A stretch of DNA of 64,000 nucleotides from Rhizobium terrae (GTDB lineage Bacteria; Pseudomonadota; Alphaproteobacteria; Rhizobiales; Rhizobiaceae). A model generated the notes under the pieces. The model was not told where the DNA came from. It saw only the letters and a program-made list of their open reading frames with translations, and did not search any database. Made by a program: the position numbers and the translations under genes. Each line of letters starts with the position of its first letter. Positions within the stretch are counted from its first letter, which is position 1. The stretch is taken from NCBI RefSeq assembly GCF_003425685.1, contig NZ_QJKM01000002.1, positions 124,001 to 188,000 on the forward strand. The letters are read 5' to 3'. This document shows positions 17,441-27,902 of this stretch, in pieces.

Positions 17441-18262
17441 ATGAATTTATCGATTTCAAATCTCAGTTTTCCCAGAGAGGAGAAGTTGCGAGCCTATGCC
17501 TTGATCGCAAAGCTCGGGGCAAAAGGGGTTGAGATTGCACCTACGCGGCTTGCCGGCTGGGATGCGATGACCGTCGAGACGTTTGCGGAAGAAGCATCGA
17601 TCCTCGACGATTTCGGACTTCGGGCGAGTTCACTGCAAGCGATTGTTTTTGACAAGCCGCAACTGGAACTGCTGGGGGCGGAAGAAAGCTTCAATGAATT
17701 GTGCGCTCACATTCGCCGCATTTCAGAAATTGCAATGACGCTCGGCTGTTCCGTGGCGGTCTTTGGCGCGCCCAAAAACCGCCAGCGCAACGGTCTTACG
17801 GAAGATGTCGCCGTCGGGTATGCGATCGACCGCTTTGCCCGTCTGGGGGAATTGTGCGCAGAAAACGGCCTGATCATCGGGATTGAGCCGGTGCCTGCAT
17901 TTTATGGCTGCGATTTCATTTTGAATGCCGAAACTGCGACCCGGATCGTGAGAAAGGTAAATTCACCCAATATCAGGCTGCATTTGGATACCGGTTGCGC
18001 CCTGCTGGGCAGCGATGACATCGCGGATGCGATTGCCCAAGGTAGTGACGTTCTGGCTCATTTCCACATAGCCGAGCCTAAACTGGCTGAATTCAACGAA
18101 CCCAAAGCCGAACACGACCGCGCCGCCAGTAGCCTAGCTTTGATGGGTTACAACAAATGGCTAGCCATCGAAATGTTTCAGGCACCGGACTGGAGGAGGG
18201 CAGTCACTTCGGCAATCCAGTTTTCTCTACGGACATACGACGTTCCGCGTCAGCGGCAGTGA
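17441..18262 (+). CDS. sugar phosphate isomerase/epimerase (xylose-isomerase-like TIM barrel)
   Basis: A 273-residue AP-endonuclease-2 family TIM barrel. Characteristic metal-ligand positions are seen as GIEPVPAF (glutamate near 148), RLHLDTGCALL (aspartate near 187), VLAHFHIAEP (histidine near 207) and LAIEMFQ (glutamate near 249). Family members isomerise or epimerise sugars, inositols or hydroxypyruvate-type compounds, so the exact substrate is open. It starts one base after the SDR-like gene and completes a putative precursor-making module. Confidence 0.8.
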   Translation: MNLSISNLSFPREEKLRAYALIAKLGAKGVEIAPTRLAGWDAMTVETFAEEASILDDFGLRASSLQAIVFDKPQLELLGAEESFNELCAHIRRISEIAMTLGCSVAVFGAPKNRQRNGLTEDVAVGYAIDRFARLGELCAENGLIIGIEPVPAFYGCDFILNAETATRIVRKVNSPNIRLHLDTGCALLGSDDIADAIAQGSDVLAHFHIAEPKLAEFNEPKAEHDRAASSLALMGYNKWLAIEMFQAPDWRRAVTSAIQFSLRTYDVPRQRQ

Positions 18263-18325
18263 TAAACGTTCCAATGGCCGATTCAAAAGAAAGCACGGTT
18301 ATTTTCGAACCAACAAGGTAATGAT

Positions 18326-20239
18326 GTGATTCCGACTTATATGCCGATATGGCCCAATAAATCGGCATGTAAAAGTATCGCGAGCAAGCCACTCCTTGTC
18401 ACGATCCACTCCGATCCAAGAAAAGTGGCGCTCAGGATACGTGTCGCATTCAATCGCAACAACAGAGTTCCGTCCACTCTTTATCGATCATTCCTTTTGC
18501 CATCGAACGGCCCTCGGAAACTTTACGTCTGGGCACCCCGGCATGTCGAAGCCATGTCGATCGCAGTCGAGGCGCTCGACCCTTCGGCCGGTAAGGTTTC
18601 GTTTACTGCCGAAATGAGGCCTATTTCCCTATTCCGCGCCGTAATTTCGACGTATGCAGTATTTCCGCGCGCGATAGCACGCATCACCAAGCTGCTTCTG
18701 AAAGGCAATATAAAAGGCGTCCTGTTCCGGTTCGCAAGGCTTTACGATACCATTTCGTCGCCTTCTTACCAGGAGTGGCTACCCGCGCATCGCCTCGCGG
18801 CAAAAGAGGCGGATCTTACCCTGTCCGGGCAGAACCGTCCATCGGTTGCTGTCTATGTCGAAGATGGCCCAGAACATCTGAGGCGAAAGACCCTGGCATC
18901 TCTGGCGAGCCAGAAAGACTGTCATATCCTTATGTGGTCAGATTCAGACATGGCGCAGCTCGATCCCCTCGGCGTGGAACATCGTGCGCTTCTTTGGATG
19001 CGGCTGCCGGCCGGGATGTATCTTGAAGACGACGCCCTACGAAAATTGGCAACGCCATTCCAAGACAATCCCGGTTTGACCGCCGTCTATTGCGACGAGG
19101 ACGACATCGATGGAAAAGGACTGCCGACTGCTCCATTCTTCAAACCGGCATGGAACCCGCCCCTTGCTCTGTCCGGCTGGCTACCTCTCGAAGGGGCGTT
19201 GATTCGCCTCTCCAGCATTCGCGCCGATATGAATCTCAGGACGGCGCCGATTGGTGAAATTCTGATCAACTCCGCAGGCGGCAAACCATCGGTCATCCAC
19301 CTCCCCGAAATTCTCCTGCATCGCATGACGAAGCGGATTGCGCCCCGCCAGCCGAAGCTACCGGAAAAATACGACGGCATGCCCGCACCGGTGAGCATCG
19401 TTATTCCAACGAGAAACAGGGCCGACCTGCTCAGGAAGTGCATCGACAGCATCCCGCGCAACAACGACAGGAACTCCGTCGAGATCATCGTCATCGACAA
19501 CGACAGCAATGAAGACGATGCGATCACCTATTTGAAAAAGCTCTCGACGGAGAAGGACTGCAAAGTCATCTCAATGCCAGGCGCGTTCAATTTCTCGAAG
19601 GCCTGCAATCTGGGTGTGCGCGAAGCACGATATGAAAACATCCTATTGCTCAACAACGATATCGAAAGCCCGACGACCTCGTGGCTGTCCCATATGATTG
19701 CAGAACTGCGCGACCCTGATATCGGGGCCGTTGGAGCGCTCTTGCTTTTCCCCGACGGGTTTGTTCAGCATGGCGGCGTCACTCTCGGCATGGGCTCGGT
19801 CGCCCGCCACAGCTATCATTTCATCGACCCCGAAGGCGGTGAGGACAACGGGCTGCTCGCACAGAGACGGGATGTATCGGCGGTAACGGCCGCGTGCCTG
19901 CTAACGACTAAGTCCCTGTGGAGCGCGGTCGGCGGAATGGACGAGGAGGATTTAACGGTTGCCTTCAACGACGTAGATTATTGCCTGAAACTTCGTCGGA
20001 TGGGCAAGCGCATCATCTGGACGCCGAGAGCTAAGCTGATACATCGGGAATCGGTTTCCAGAGGTTCCGACGACAGCGCGGCGAAACTCAGCAGGTTTGC
20101 CCACGAGGAAAGGGTCATGCACGAAAGATGGGGCACCCTCCTCCTTCGAGATCCCTATTATAATCCAAACCTGACGCTTCACGCCGAAAGCCATACGCTT
20201 GAACCGTTTCCCCGCGATCTCTCGGGGAGAAAAGCCTGA
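18326..20239 (+). CDS. family 2 glycosyltransferase with extended N-terminus
   Basis: A 637-residue protein. The C-terminal part, from about residue 355, is a clear GT2 domain: VSIVIPTRNRADLLRKCIDS, VIDNDS, NLGVREA, the DxD-like LLLNNDIE and a late NDVDYCLKLRRMG block. The pattern is that of rhamnosyltransferase-like GT2 enzymes. Residues about 170-330 look like a degenerate second GT-A fold (PSVAVYVEDG, YCDEDDID). The first 165 residues are beta-rich and unrecognised. The start is GTG at 18326 with AAGG seven bases upstream; an ATG at 18341 is the alternative. Given rfbCBDA nearby, rhamnose is a reasonable but unproven donor sugar. Confidence 0.85.
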   Translation: MIPTYMPIWPNKSACKSIASKPLLVTIHSDPRKVALRIRVAFNRNNRVPSTLYRSFLLPSNGPRKLYVWAPRHVEAMSIAVEALDPSAGKVSFTAEMRPISLFRAVISTYAVFPRAIARITKLLLKGNIKGVLFRFARLYDTISSPSYQEWLPAHRLAAKEADLTLSGQNRPSVAVYVEDGPEHLRRKTLASLASQKDCHILMWSDSDMAQLDPLGVEHRALLWMRLPAGMYLEDDALRKLATPFQDNPGLTAVYCDEDDIDGKGLPTAPFFKPAWNPPLALSGWLPLEGALIRLSSIRADMNLRTAPIGEILINSAGGKPSVIHLPEILLHRMTKRIAPRQPKLPEKYDGMPAPVSIVIPTRNRADLLRKCIDSIPRNNDRNSVEIIVIDNDSNEDDAITYLKKLSTEKDCKVISMPGAFNFSKACNLGVREARYENILLLNNDIESPTTSWLSHMIAELRDPDIGAVGALLLFPDGFVQHGGVTLGMGSVARHSYHFIDPEGGEDNGLLAQRRDVSAVTAACLLTTKSLWSAVGGMDEEDLTVAFNDVDYCLKLRRMGKRIIWTPRAKLIHRESVSRGSDDSAAKLSRFAHEERVMHERWGTLLLRDPYYNPNLTLHAESHTLEPFPRDLSGRKA

Positions 20240-21333
20240 TGGCAGGCGACCGCCGGGAAACGCTGCTATCTTGGCTGGAGCATCGGTTACTTCGCCCGAT
20301 GCCGAGGAAGCGAAAGTACGCTGCTCCGAGGCGCGTTGCGAGGATTATCGTTTTCGGACAGTTCCCCAACCCCACTTACGACTATTATTTCGCGGCTCGT
20401 CTTGCCGAAACCGACGTAAGCGAAATTCTTGTTGTCGATATCCGCGACCGACCCATGCCCGTCCTCGACCCGGTTGGAGCCGCGGTCATCATCTGCCGCT
20501 ATATGTCCGGTCCAATTCTGGACTGGATCGAAGAAAATGCCAGGGAACTAGCAGCGGTCTGCCTATTCATCGACGACGACATTCCTGCCCTGCTTGCCGA
20601 CCAAGAAGCCTCCCTGGGTTATCGCTGGCGGCTTTTCATCCGGGCGATTTGGCCAATACGGCGATTGAACCAGCATCTCGACATTTTGTGGACCTCGACG
20701 GAGGTCCTGGCTTCCAGGCATCGGCATGCCACTGTCCTGCCGCCGGCTCCGTTGCTTGAACATTCCTCAAGCAACAGGTTAAACGGCGGGAGCAGCACGG
20801 ATTCCGATATCGTCACAATCGGCTATCACGGGACCTCAATCCATATACGCGAGCACTTCTTTCTGAAACCAATCATCGAACGTGTCCTGCAAGATCGGCC
20901 GCAAGCGCGTTTTGAGGTATTCGTGAATTCTAGGAGCAAAGCCGTCTGGCGAAACATGGAACGGGTATCTGTCCGCCGGCAGGTTTCGTGGCCGGAATAT
21001 CTGGCCGAAGCCTCATCCCGGTCGATCGACATCTTTCTCGTACCCCTCCTCCCGTCCAGAACCAACGATTGCCGAGCATCTACAAAAAAAATCGACGTGG
21101 CAAGATATGGAGCGGCCGCGATCTTTTCTGCGTGCCCGGCTTACGGGGCGACCGATGGGGATGAGATCCGTTTGCCGAATGACCCGGCACTCTGGTATTC
21201 TAGGCTCATAGCACTCATCGATGATCCCCATGAGCGATCGAAAATCGCACAGGCGACTCGAATGGCGGTCTCGGAAATGTCTGAAATAGCCAAAAAGAGC
21301 ATTGACTTCTTTTCGGCGTCTGGGGTTGATTGA
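20239..21333 (+). CDS. GT-B-like glycosyltransferase
   Basis: A 364-residue protein without signal peptide. The N-terminal half has a Rossmann-like beginning (ARIIVFGQFPNPTYDYYF). The C-terminal half has the layout of GT4-type enzymes: IGYHGTSIH near residue 194, a strand reading ARFEVFVNS, and the run DIFLVPLLPSRTND...KIDVARYGAAAIFS that corresponds to the donor-binding region. The start codon overlaps the stop of the GT2 gene by one base (TGATG), showing translational coupling. Donor and acceptor are unknown. Confidence 0.75.
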   Translation: MAGDRRETLLSWLEHRLLRPMPRKRKYAAPRRVARIIVFGQFPNPTYDYYFAARLAETDVSEILVVDIRDRPMPVLDPVGAAVIICRYMSGPILDWIEENARELAAVCLFIDDDIPALLADQEASLGYRWRLFIRAIWPIRRLNQHLDILWTSTEVLASRHRHATVLPPAPLLEHSSSNRLNGGSSTDSDIVTIGYHGTSIHIREHFFLKPIIERVLQDRPQARFEVFVNSRSKAVWRNMERVSVRRQVSWPEYLAEASSRSIDIFLVPLLPSRTNDCRASTKKIDVARYGAAAIFSACPAYGATDGDEIRLPNDPALWYSRLIALIDDPHERSKIAQATRMAVSEMSEIAKKSIDFFSASGVD

Positions 21334-21407
21334 CCCGCAGTTCTTCCGGGCATTTCCGCCAGATCGGCTGCGTATGAAACGGTGACAGAGGCAGAAGTTT
21401 ACTGCAG

Positions 21408-21998
21408 ATGATTTGGCAAAATGACATGAGTTCCAAAGTTGTGCTGATAAATCCGAAGCGTCATGGTGATGACAGGGGCTGGTTTACTGAAGTATATAGT
21501 GAGGCAACCTTTCAGAATTTCGGTATCGCGACGCGGTATGTTCAGGACAATCATTCTTTTTCCGCGCCGACGGGTACCTTAAGGGGTCTACATTTCCAAA
21601 CTCCCCCCTTTGGGCAGGCCAAACTGATGCGCTGCATTCGGGGCCGGATTTTCGACGTCGCAGTCGATATCCGCCGAGGCTCTCCTACTTACGGAAAGTG
21701 GGTGGGTGCAGAGCTTTCTGCCGAGAACGGCCGTCAGCTGTCCGTTCCCATCGGATTTGCCCACGGATTCCTGACGCTCGAGCCAAACACGGAAGTGATT
21801 TACAAAGTCTCGAACGTTTATGCCCCCGCCAATGATGGCGGGATCAGATGGAACGATCCGGACATTGGAATCGATTGGCCAATTCCCGACGGCATAATTC
21901 CGACGTTGAGCAAGAAAGACGACGTCCAGCCCTTTCTTTCCCAGTTCGAGAGCCCTTTTGAATACGATGGCGCTCCATTAGAGCTGGTAGAAGTATAG
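21408..21998 (+). CDS. rfbC: dTDP-4-dehydrorhamnose 3,5-epimerase
   Basis: Third step of dTDP-L-rhamnose synthesis: epimerises dTDP-4-keto-6-deoxy-D-glucose at C3 and C5. The 196-residue cupin-type protein has the family block [20 protein letters not shown] with the catalytic histidine near residue 63. [20 protein letters not shown] and [16 protein letters not shown] sequence (here [21 protein letters not shown]) with the active-site tyrosine follow. First of four adjacent rhamnose genes (C-B-D-A). The start could also be the ATG at 21426, six codons in. Confidence 0.93.
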   Translation: MIWQNDMSSKVVLINPKRHGDDRGWFTEVYSEATFQNFGIATRYVQDNHSFSAPTGTLRGLHFQTPPFGQAKLMRCIRGRIFDVAVDIRRGSPTYGKWVGAELSAENGRQLSVPIGFAHGFLTLEPNTEVIYKVSNVYAPANDGGIRWNDPDIGIDWPIPDGIIPTLSKKDDVQPFLSQFESPFEYDGAPLELVEV

Positions 21999-22014
21999 AT
22001 TCGGGAGAAAATCC

Positions 22015-23079
22015 ATGCGTGTTTTTGTGACCGGTGGAGCCGGGTTCATCGGATCGGCTCTGGTACGTCATCTCGTGCAGAACACTCCTCACGAGGTATT
22101 CGTCTTCGATGCACTGACCTATGCCGGCAGGCTTAGCTCACTCGAACCGGTAGACAAGTCCTCCCGCTTTAGCTTCGTCAAGGGTGACATCTGCGATGAA
22201 GAGGCGGTACGCGCCGCCTTGACGAACTTTCGGCCCGATATTGTCACGCATCTGGCTGCCGAATCCCACGTCGACCGTTCCATCGACGGGCCCAAAGCGT
22301 TTGTGCAGACCAATATTGTCGGTACCTATAATTTGCTGGCTGCTTCTCTTGAATACTGGCGCAACCTCGACGGAGACGGCAGGGAACGCTTCCGCTTTCA
22401 TCACATATCCACAGACGAGGTTTTCGGATCGCTGGGCGACACGGGATATTTTGTCGAAACGACCCCGTACGATCCGCGTTCGCCCTATTCAGCCACCAAA
22501 GCCGGTGCGGATCATCTCGTTTCGGCCTGGGGACATACGTTCGGGTTGCCGGTTCTGATTACGAACTGCTCGAACAACTACGGCCCGTACCATTTTCCCG
22601 AAAAGCTCATACCTCTGATGGTCGTCAAGGCGCTGGCAGGAGAAAGCTTGCCGGTCTATGGCAATGGGTCGAACGTCAGAGACTGGCTTTTCGTCGAGGA
22701 TCACGTGAGAGCGCTGCAAGTGGTCTTTGAAACGGGGCGGCCGCATAGCAGCTACAATATCGGCGGCAACTCGGAGCGCCGCAATATCGATGTCGTGGAA
22801 ACGATATGCGATATTCTGGATAAGCTGCAACCCCGTTCAGATGGCTTGTCCTACAGAACTCAGATCACATTCGTCGCCGATCGCCCTGGTCATGATCAGC
22901 GCTATGCCATCGATGCTACGAAAATACGGACCGAGCTCGGATGGTCGCCAACCGAGACATTCGAGAGCGGCATTGAAAAGACCGTTGCATGGTATCTGGC
23001 CAACACCAAATGGTGGGGCGATATTCTGGCCGAGACCCAGGCGGCAGCTCGCCGTGGGCTGAGCGGATCGAAGCCATGA
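22015..23079 (+). CDS. rfbB: dTDP-glucose 4,6-dehydratase
   Basis: Converts dTDP-glucose to dTDP-4-keto-6-deoxyglucose, the branch point for both rhamnose and 3-amino-3,6-dideoxyhexoses. The 354-residue extended SDR has NAD loop GGAGFIG (residues 7-13), [20 protein letters not shown], the catalytic YSATKAG and [15 protein letters not shown]. All are family hallmarks. It overlaps rfbD by four bases (ATGA). Its product probably also feeds the FdtA-FdtB-like fusion encoded on the minus strand at 36640-38208. Confidence 0.96.
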   Translation: MRVFVTGGAGFIGSALVRHLVQNTPHEVFVFDALTYAGRLSSLEPVDKSSRFSFVKGDICDEEAVRAALTNFRPDIVTHLAAESHVDRSIDGPKAFVQTNIVGTYNLLAASLEYWRNLDGDGRERFRFHHISTDEVFGSLGDTGYFVETTPYDPRSPYSATKAGADHLVSAWGHTFGLPVLITNCSNNYGPYHFPEKLIPLMVVKALAGESLPVYGNGSNVRDWLFVEDHVRALQVVFETGRPHSSYNIGGNSERRNIDVVETICDILDKLQPRSDGLSYRTQITFVADRPGHDQRYAIDATKIRTELGWSPTETFESGIEKTVAWYLANTKWWGDILAETQAAARRGLSGSKP

Positions 23080-23960
23080 AGATCCTGGTGACCGGCGGCA
23101 GCGGCCAGGTAGGTGGAGAGCTGGCTCGCTATGCCTGGCCGGAGGACGTGCGACTTGTATTGCCAAATCGCGCGGAACTCGATCTGTCCAACAGCGACTC
23201 GCTGGCCGCCTATGTTTTGGCCAACCGCTTCGATGCCGTGATCAACGCCGGAGCTTACACTGCAGTCGACAAGGCAGAAAGTGATGTCCTCACCGCCTGG
23301 AAGGTCAATGCGCTTGCACCCGCCGCTCTTGCCGCCGCGACTTCCGAAGCGGGCATTCCATTAATCCACGTCTCCACCGACTATGTTTTCGATGGAACAG
23401 CCGTATTTCCTTATGGCGAAGACGATCGGGTCTCGCCGCTCGGCATTTACGGAGCATCAAAAGAAGCCGGTGAACAGGCCGTAAGAACCGGCAATAGCCG
23501 ACATCTAATTCTGCGAACTGCCTGGGTATTCAGCAGTCACGGGAACAATTTCGTAAAGACTATGCTGCGCTTGGGCAAAGAAAAGTCTTTTGTTCGCGTG
23601 GTTGATGACCAACACGGCTCTCCCACATCCGCGAAGGATATCGCAGACGTGCTTGCCAAAGTGACCCTCAATCAGGTCGCCGACCGCGACACCCCCACGG
23701 GAACCTATCACTTCGTCAACGAGGGGCGCACCACCTGGTGCGGCTTTGCACGCGAGATATTCAATCTGAGTGCGGCTTACGGCGGCAACGTGCCGGCGCT
23801 TGAAGCGATCACGACGGAAGAATATCCTACACCGGCCAAGAGGCCGAAATATTCCTGCCTTGCGACAGACAAGATAACACGGGACTACGGAATAACCCCA
23901 CGAGGTTGGCGGGAAAGTTTGAGTGAAACCCTGAAGCAGCTGCACAAAAGCGAAAAATAA
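23076..23960 (+). CDS. rfbD: dTDP-4-dehydrorhamnose reductase
   Basis: Last step of dTDP-L-rhamnose synthesis, NAD(P)H-dependent reduction at C4. The 294-residue SDR begins [16 protein letters not shown] and contains [24 protein letters not shown], and the catalytic [16 protein letters not shown] then precedes a conserved QHGSPTSA substrate block. The start at 23076 overlaps the rfbB stop; the frame is open further upstream inside rfbB but without family similarity. Confidence 0.95.
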   Translation: MKILVTGGSGQVGGELARYAWPEDVRLVLPNRAELDLSNSDSLAAYVLANRFDAVINAGAYTAVDKAESDVLTAWKVNALAPAALAAATSEAGIPLIHVSTDYVFDGTAVFPYGEDDRVSPLGIYGASKEAGEQAVRTGNSRHLILRTAWVFSSHGNNFVKTMLRLGKEKSFVRVVDDQHGSPTSAKDIADVLAKVTLNQVADRDTPTGTYHFVNEGRTTWCGFAREIFNLSAAYGGNVPALEAITTEEYPTPAKRPKYSCLATDKITRDYGITPRGWRESLSETLKQLHKSEK

Positions 23961-23970
23961 AGAGGAAACG

Positions 23971-24840
23971 ATGAAGGGTATTATTCTCGCAGGTGGTTCC
24001 GGCACGCGCCTTCATCCAGCCACTCTCGCGGTCAACAAGCAGCTTATTCCTGTTTATGACAAGCCAATGATCTACTATCCGCTGTCGGTGCTTATGCTGG
24101 CGGGGATCCGTGACATTCTGATCATTTCCTCCCCAGAGCATATTGGCAGCTATGAAATACTCTTCGGGGATGGATCCAAATGGGGACTCAAGATCTCCTA
24201 CGCGATACAGCCCAGTCCGGACGGGCTTGCACAGGCTTTTACAATTGGCGAAAGTTTTATTGGTTCTGATAATGTGGCGCTGATCCTCGGCGACAACATT
24301 TTCTTCGGAGCCGGATTGAGCGAACTTCTCTCATCTGCGCGAAATCGCAAAACCGGGGCTACGGTCTTCGCCTACGAGGTCGACGACCCGGAACGTTACG
24401 GCGTCGTGGAACTGGCAACTGATGGTCACGCAATAAGCATCGAAGAAAAACCGGCGCAACCCAGATCCCGCTTCGCCGTGACAGGCCTCTATTTCTACGA
24501 CAACAATGTGGTGGGATATGCAAAGCAACTCAAGCCTTCGGCGCGCGGGGAATATGAAATTACCGACTTGAACCGCATCTACATGGAGAAAGGCTCGCTA
24601 TTTGTGGAGCGCATGTCGCGCGGTTTTGCATGGCTGGATACCGGCACGCATGACAGCCTTTTGGAGGCCTCGGAATTCGTTCGAGTGATTCAACATCGCC
24701 AGGGAACGAATATAGCCTGCATCGAGGAAATCGCCTATCTGAACGGCCTGATTACGCTCGAGAAATTGATTGAATACGGAAACCTGTACTCGAAGACGGC
24801 CTATGGGAAATATCTATTGAAAATAGCTGCCGACGAGTAA
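23971..24840 (+). CDS. rfbA: glucose-1-phosphate thymidylyltransferase
   Basis: Makes dTDP-glucose from dTTP and glucose 1-phosphate, the first step of the rhamnose pathway. The 289-residue nucleotidyltransferase has the signature [20 protein letters not shown] at residues 7-26, [19 protein letters not shown], and EEKPAQPRS. The length and motifs are standard for RfbA/RmlA. It ends the rfbCBDA group; 134 bases separate it from the next gene. Confidence 0.96.
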   Translation: MKGIILAGGSGTRLHPATLAVNKQLIPVYDKPMIYYPLSVLMLAGIRDILIISSPEHIGSYEILFGDGSKWGLKISYAIQPSPDGLAQAFTIGESFIGSDNVALILGDNIFFGAGLSELLSSARNRKTGATVFAYEVDDPERYGVVELATDGHAISIEEKPAQPRSRFAVTGLYFYDNNVVGYAKQLKPSARGEYEITDLNRIYMEKGSLFVERMSRGFAWLDTGTHDSLLEASEFVRVIQHRQGTNIACIEEIAYLNGLITLEKLIEYGNLYSKTAYGKYLLKIAADE

Positions 24841-24974
24841 CATCTCAATACTTCCGACTACGCGACAAAAACTTGAGAAATGATGACGCTTTTAGTGTTC
24901 ACTGCGCGCACTTGCGCGCAAAACATTACCGAAAGCGTGTTTAACCTTTTAACACTTAGGGGAGATCAGAGATC

Positions 24975-25862
24975 ATGAGCAAATCGGGCTTACCATCGAT
25001 CTGGCTCGAGGATTATTCATCATGGGGCGAATGGGATTCAGTGCGGGCGGATGTTGCGGCCAACAGCCTCCTGCTGAATGAGGAGGACTATCTCCATATC
25101 CATAAGCCGAAAAGATTCAGCCTGCGCGCTTTTTGCTCCTGCTGTTCCGAGCACCGCGATATGACCTTCGACTGGTCGCTGACTTTCGCAGGCAACGGCA
25201 ACCTGTATATCGCGTGGACCGAACTATTATTATGTCAGGTCTGCGGCATGAATAGCCGTATGAGGGCGGTGTGGGATTTCGTCGCCAACAAGCTCGAACT
25301 TCCGCCCGGTGCCAAGATTTATCTGCCGGAGGCGATTACACCGGGATTTCAGCAATGGAAGAGGCGTTTTCCAAGCGCCGTTGGAAGCGAATATGTTTCG
25401 CCGGATGTTCCCGCCGGCTCTTTGCATGCCGTTGGCACCTTCTCAAATGTGCGGCATGAGGATTTAACGCAACTTTCTTTTGCAGACGACAGTTTCGACC
25501 TCATCATTAGCCAGGATGTCTTTGAGCATATCCCAGATTTTCGGTCGTCCTTCGCGGAATGCTGCCGCGTCCTTCGAAAAGGAGGAAAACTATTATTCAC
25601 CGTACCATTTTTCCCGGATCAGAAGATGACGGAAATCAGGGCAATCCTGCTTCCTGATGGAAGCGTGCACTCGGATTTTCCGCTCGAGTATCATGGCAAC
25701 CCAATGTCCTCGGGCGGCTCGCTCTGCTTCCAGCATTTCGGCTGGAGCATGCTTGATGATCTGCGCGCTGCCGGTTTTTCTCAGGCCGCTGCACATAACT
25801 ACTGGGGGCCGACTTTCGGCCACCTCGGCTCGCCGTTTTTCGTTTTCACAGCAACGAAATAA
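24975..25862 (+). CDS. class I SAM-dependent methyltransferase with zinc-ribbon-like N-terminus
   Basis: A 295-residue protein. Residues 54-90 hold two CxxC pairs (CSCC at 54-57 and CQVC at 87-90), suggesting a structural zinc site ahead of the catalytic domain. The methyltransferase part is of the Methyltransf_11 type: SFADDSFDLIISQDVFEHIPD near residue 165-185, followed by CRVLRKGGKLLFTVPF. The acceptor could be the glycan, the lipid anchor or a precursor; nothing in the sequence decides. It is the last gene of the plus-strand block, convergent with cysNC 126 bases away. An AGGGGAGATC ribosome site precedes the ATG. Confidence 0.8.
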   Translation: MSKSGLPSIWLEDYSSWGEWDSVRADVAANSLLLNEEDYLHIHKPKRFSLRAFCSCCSEHRDMTFDWSLTFAGNGNLYIAWTELLLCQVCGMNSRMRAVWDFVANKLELPPGAKIYLPEAITPGFQQWKRRFPSAVGSEYVSPDVPAGSLHAVGTFSNVRHEDLTQLSFADDSFDLIISQDVFEHIPDFRSSFAECCRVLRKGGKLLFTVPFFPDQKMTEIRAILLPDGSVHSDFPLEYHGNPMSSGGSLCFQHFGWSMLDDLRAAGFSQAAAHNYWGPTFGHLGSPFFVFTATK

Positions 25863-25988
25863 GCTGCGCGGTCCTACGGTTCAGGTCGAGGTTAGTGAAT
25901 TTGTGTTCCCGAGCAGCTGTTCCGAAATCACGCCGTCGATGGGACTCCCTGTCGACGCACGATTCAGAATACCCTTATTCCGGATAGA

Positions 25989-27902
25989 TCAGCGAGAGCG
26001 AGGGCCGGTTGTTCGGCTTTCCAAGTGAGCCTCGATTTTCCGCGCCAGGTTAGCCGGAGTTTCATCCATTGTGTTGAGATGAAGCTCCGGATTCATTGGC
26101 GGCTCGTAGGGAGAGCTGATGCCCGTGAAATTCTGTATCTCTCCGCGCATCGCCTTCTTATAAAGGCCTTTAGGGTCGCGCCGGGCACACTCCTCGATCG
26201 GCGTGTCGATGAATACCTCCATGAACTCCCCATTTTCGAAAAGCTCACGCGCAAGCTGCCGCTCGGACCGGAACGGGGAAATAAAGGAAACCAGCACAAT
26301 CAAACCCGCATCCGCCATCAACTTGGCGACTTCGGCAACGCGGCGGATATTCTCCACCCGATCTTCTTCCGTAAAACCGAGATCCTTGTTCAGGCCATGA
26401 CGCACATTGTCGCCATCGAGGATATAGGTGTGCCGGCCCTTTGCCAAAAGAAGTTTTTCAAGCCAGTTTGCGACGGTAGATTTTCCGGAGCCGGACAAAC
26501 CCGTAAACCAGATTACCGCAGGCTCCTGATGTTTGATGGCCGCCCTTGCACCGCGGGTAACCTCCAGCGACTGCCAGTGCACATTCTCGGCGCGACGCAG
26601 CGGGAAATCGATCATGCCTGCGCCCATCGTTCGCTTGGACAAGCGATCTATCAGGATGAAGTTCCCCATCACCCGGTTGTCAGCATAACGATCAAAAACA
26701 ATCGGCGTCTGCGTCGCGAGATTGCAAACCGAAATCTCGTTCATCTGTGACGATTTCGCCGCCAGATGCGCAAGAGTATTGATATCGACGCAATATTTGA
26801 GCGCTGTAACCGTTACCCCGACACTATCGGTCTCGGTTCGCAATATATAGCTTCTTCCGGGAATCATCGGATCGGCGTCGAACCAGATAATGTGGGCCTG
26901 AAACTGATCCGCCACATTCGGGCGGTCATCGGAGGCGACCAGCACGTTTCCCCGCGAAACCTCGAGTTGATCCTCCAATACAAGAGTGACCGCCTGCCCC
27001 TCGACCGCCTCCTCGAGCAGGCCGTCGAAAGTTACAATCTCCTTGATGCTTGACGACTGGCCGGATTTGGCAACGGTTACTCTGTCACCGATATGTATTC
27101 GACCGGAAGCGATCTGGCCCGAAAATCCACGAAAATCGAGATTGGGCCGCGACACATATTGTACCGGGAACCGAAAGGATTTTCCGGCGAAAAGGTTCTC
27201 TATCGACACCGTTTCAAGATGATCAAGCAAGCTCGGACCATCGTACCATGGGGTATTCGCCGACCGCGCGATGACGTTATCGCCATACCGGGCCGAAAGA
27301 GGAATCGGCTGGATCGTTGCAAAATCCAGGTCCGCGGCGAACCGGAGATAGTCATCCGTTATCTGACTGAAAACCACCTTTTCGTAACCGATGAGATCTA
27401 TCTTGTTCACCGCCAGAACGATGTGCTTTATGCCCAGCAGGGACGCGATGTAAGAATGTCGCCGGCTCTGCTGCAAAACACCTTTGCGGGCATCGATCAG
27501 CACGACGGCAAGGTCTGCCGTCGAGGCGCCAGTTGCCATATTGCGCGTATACTCTTCGTGACCGGGCGTATCCGCAACAATGAACTTGCGACGTTTGGTG
27601 GTGAAAAAACGATAGGCGACATCGATTGTGATGCCTTGCTCGCGCTCGGCTTCCAACCCGTCAACCAGAAGAGCGAAATCGATATCGTCGCCGGCGGTGC
27701 CATGCCGCCTGCTGTCGTTCTCAAGCGCGACGATCTGGTCCTCGAAAAGAAGTTTTGTGTCGTAAAGCAAACGCCCTATAAGCGTCGACTTGCCGTCGTC
27801 CACTGAACCGCAGGTCAGAAACCGGAGGAGCGACTTATTTCCTTCTTGGTCGGGAAACTCACCCTTTTTGGTGCGGAGAAAATCCGCTACGCCAGCCTGC
27901 AT
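25989..27902 (-). CDS. cysNC: bifunctional sulfate adenylyltransferase subunit 1 / APS kinase (CysNC, NodQ-like)
   Basis: A 637-residue fusion. Residues about 25-450 are the ATP-sulfurylase GTPase subunit ([36 protein letters not shown]). Residues about 450-637 are an APS kinase with P-loop [24 protein letters not shown], and [21 protein letters not shown]. The enzyme can take sulfate through APS to PAPS, the sulfate donor for sulfotransferases. The fused form is typical of NodQ and CysNC of rhizobia. It directly abuts its CysD partner upstream (27903) and lies in the same strand block as a sulfotransferase (31013-31921). It differs from the housekeeping cysN in having the kinase domain. Confidence 0.94.
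   Translation of the reverse strand: MQAGVADFLRTKKGEFPDQEGNKSLLRFLTCGSVDDGKSTLIGRLLYDTKLLFEDQIVALENDSRRHGTAGDDIDFALLVDGLEAEREQGITIDVAYRFFTTKRRKFIVADTPGHEEYTRNMATGASTADLAVVLIDARKGVLQQSRRHSYIASLLGIKHIVLAVNKIDLIGYEKVVFSQITDDYLRFAADLDFATIQPIPLSARYGDNVIARSANTPWYDGPSLLDHLETVSIENLFAGKSFRFPVQYVSRPNLDFRGFSGQIASGRIHIGDRVTVAKSGQSSSIKEIVTFDGLLEEAVEGQAVTLVLEDQLEVSRGNVLVASDDRPNVADQFQAHIIWFDADPMIPGRSYILRTETDSVGVTVTALKYCVDINTLAHLAAKSSQMNEISVCNLATQTPIVFDRYADNRVMGNFILIDRLSKRTMGAGMIDFPLRRAENVHWQSLEVTRGARAAIKHQEPAVIWFTGLSGSGKSTVANWLEKLLLAKGRHTYILDGDNVRHGLNKDLGFTEEDRVENIRRVAEVAKLMADAGLIVLVSFISPFRSERQLARELFENGEFMEVFIDTPIEECARRDPKGLYKKAMRGEIQNFTGISSPYEPPMNPELHLNTMDETPANLARKIEAHLESRTTGPRSR

Noticed and set aside
26025..27806. 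Several long plus-strand open frames antisense to cysNC
   Set aside because: They overlap a complete, motif-bearing CysNC gene and show no protein family features.
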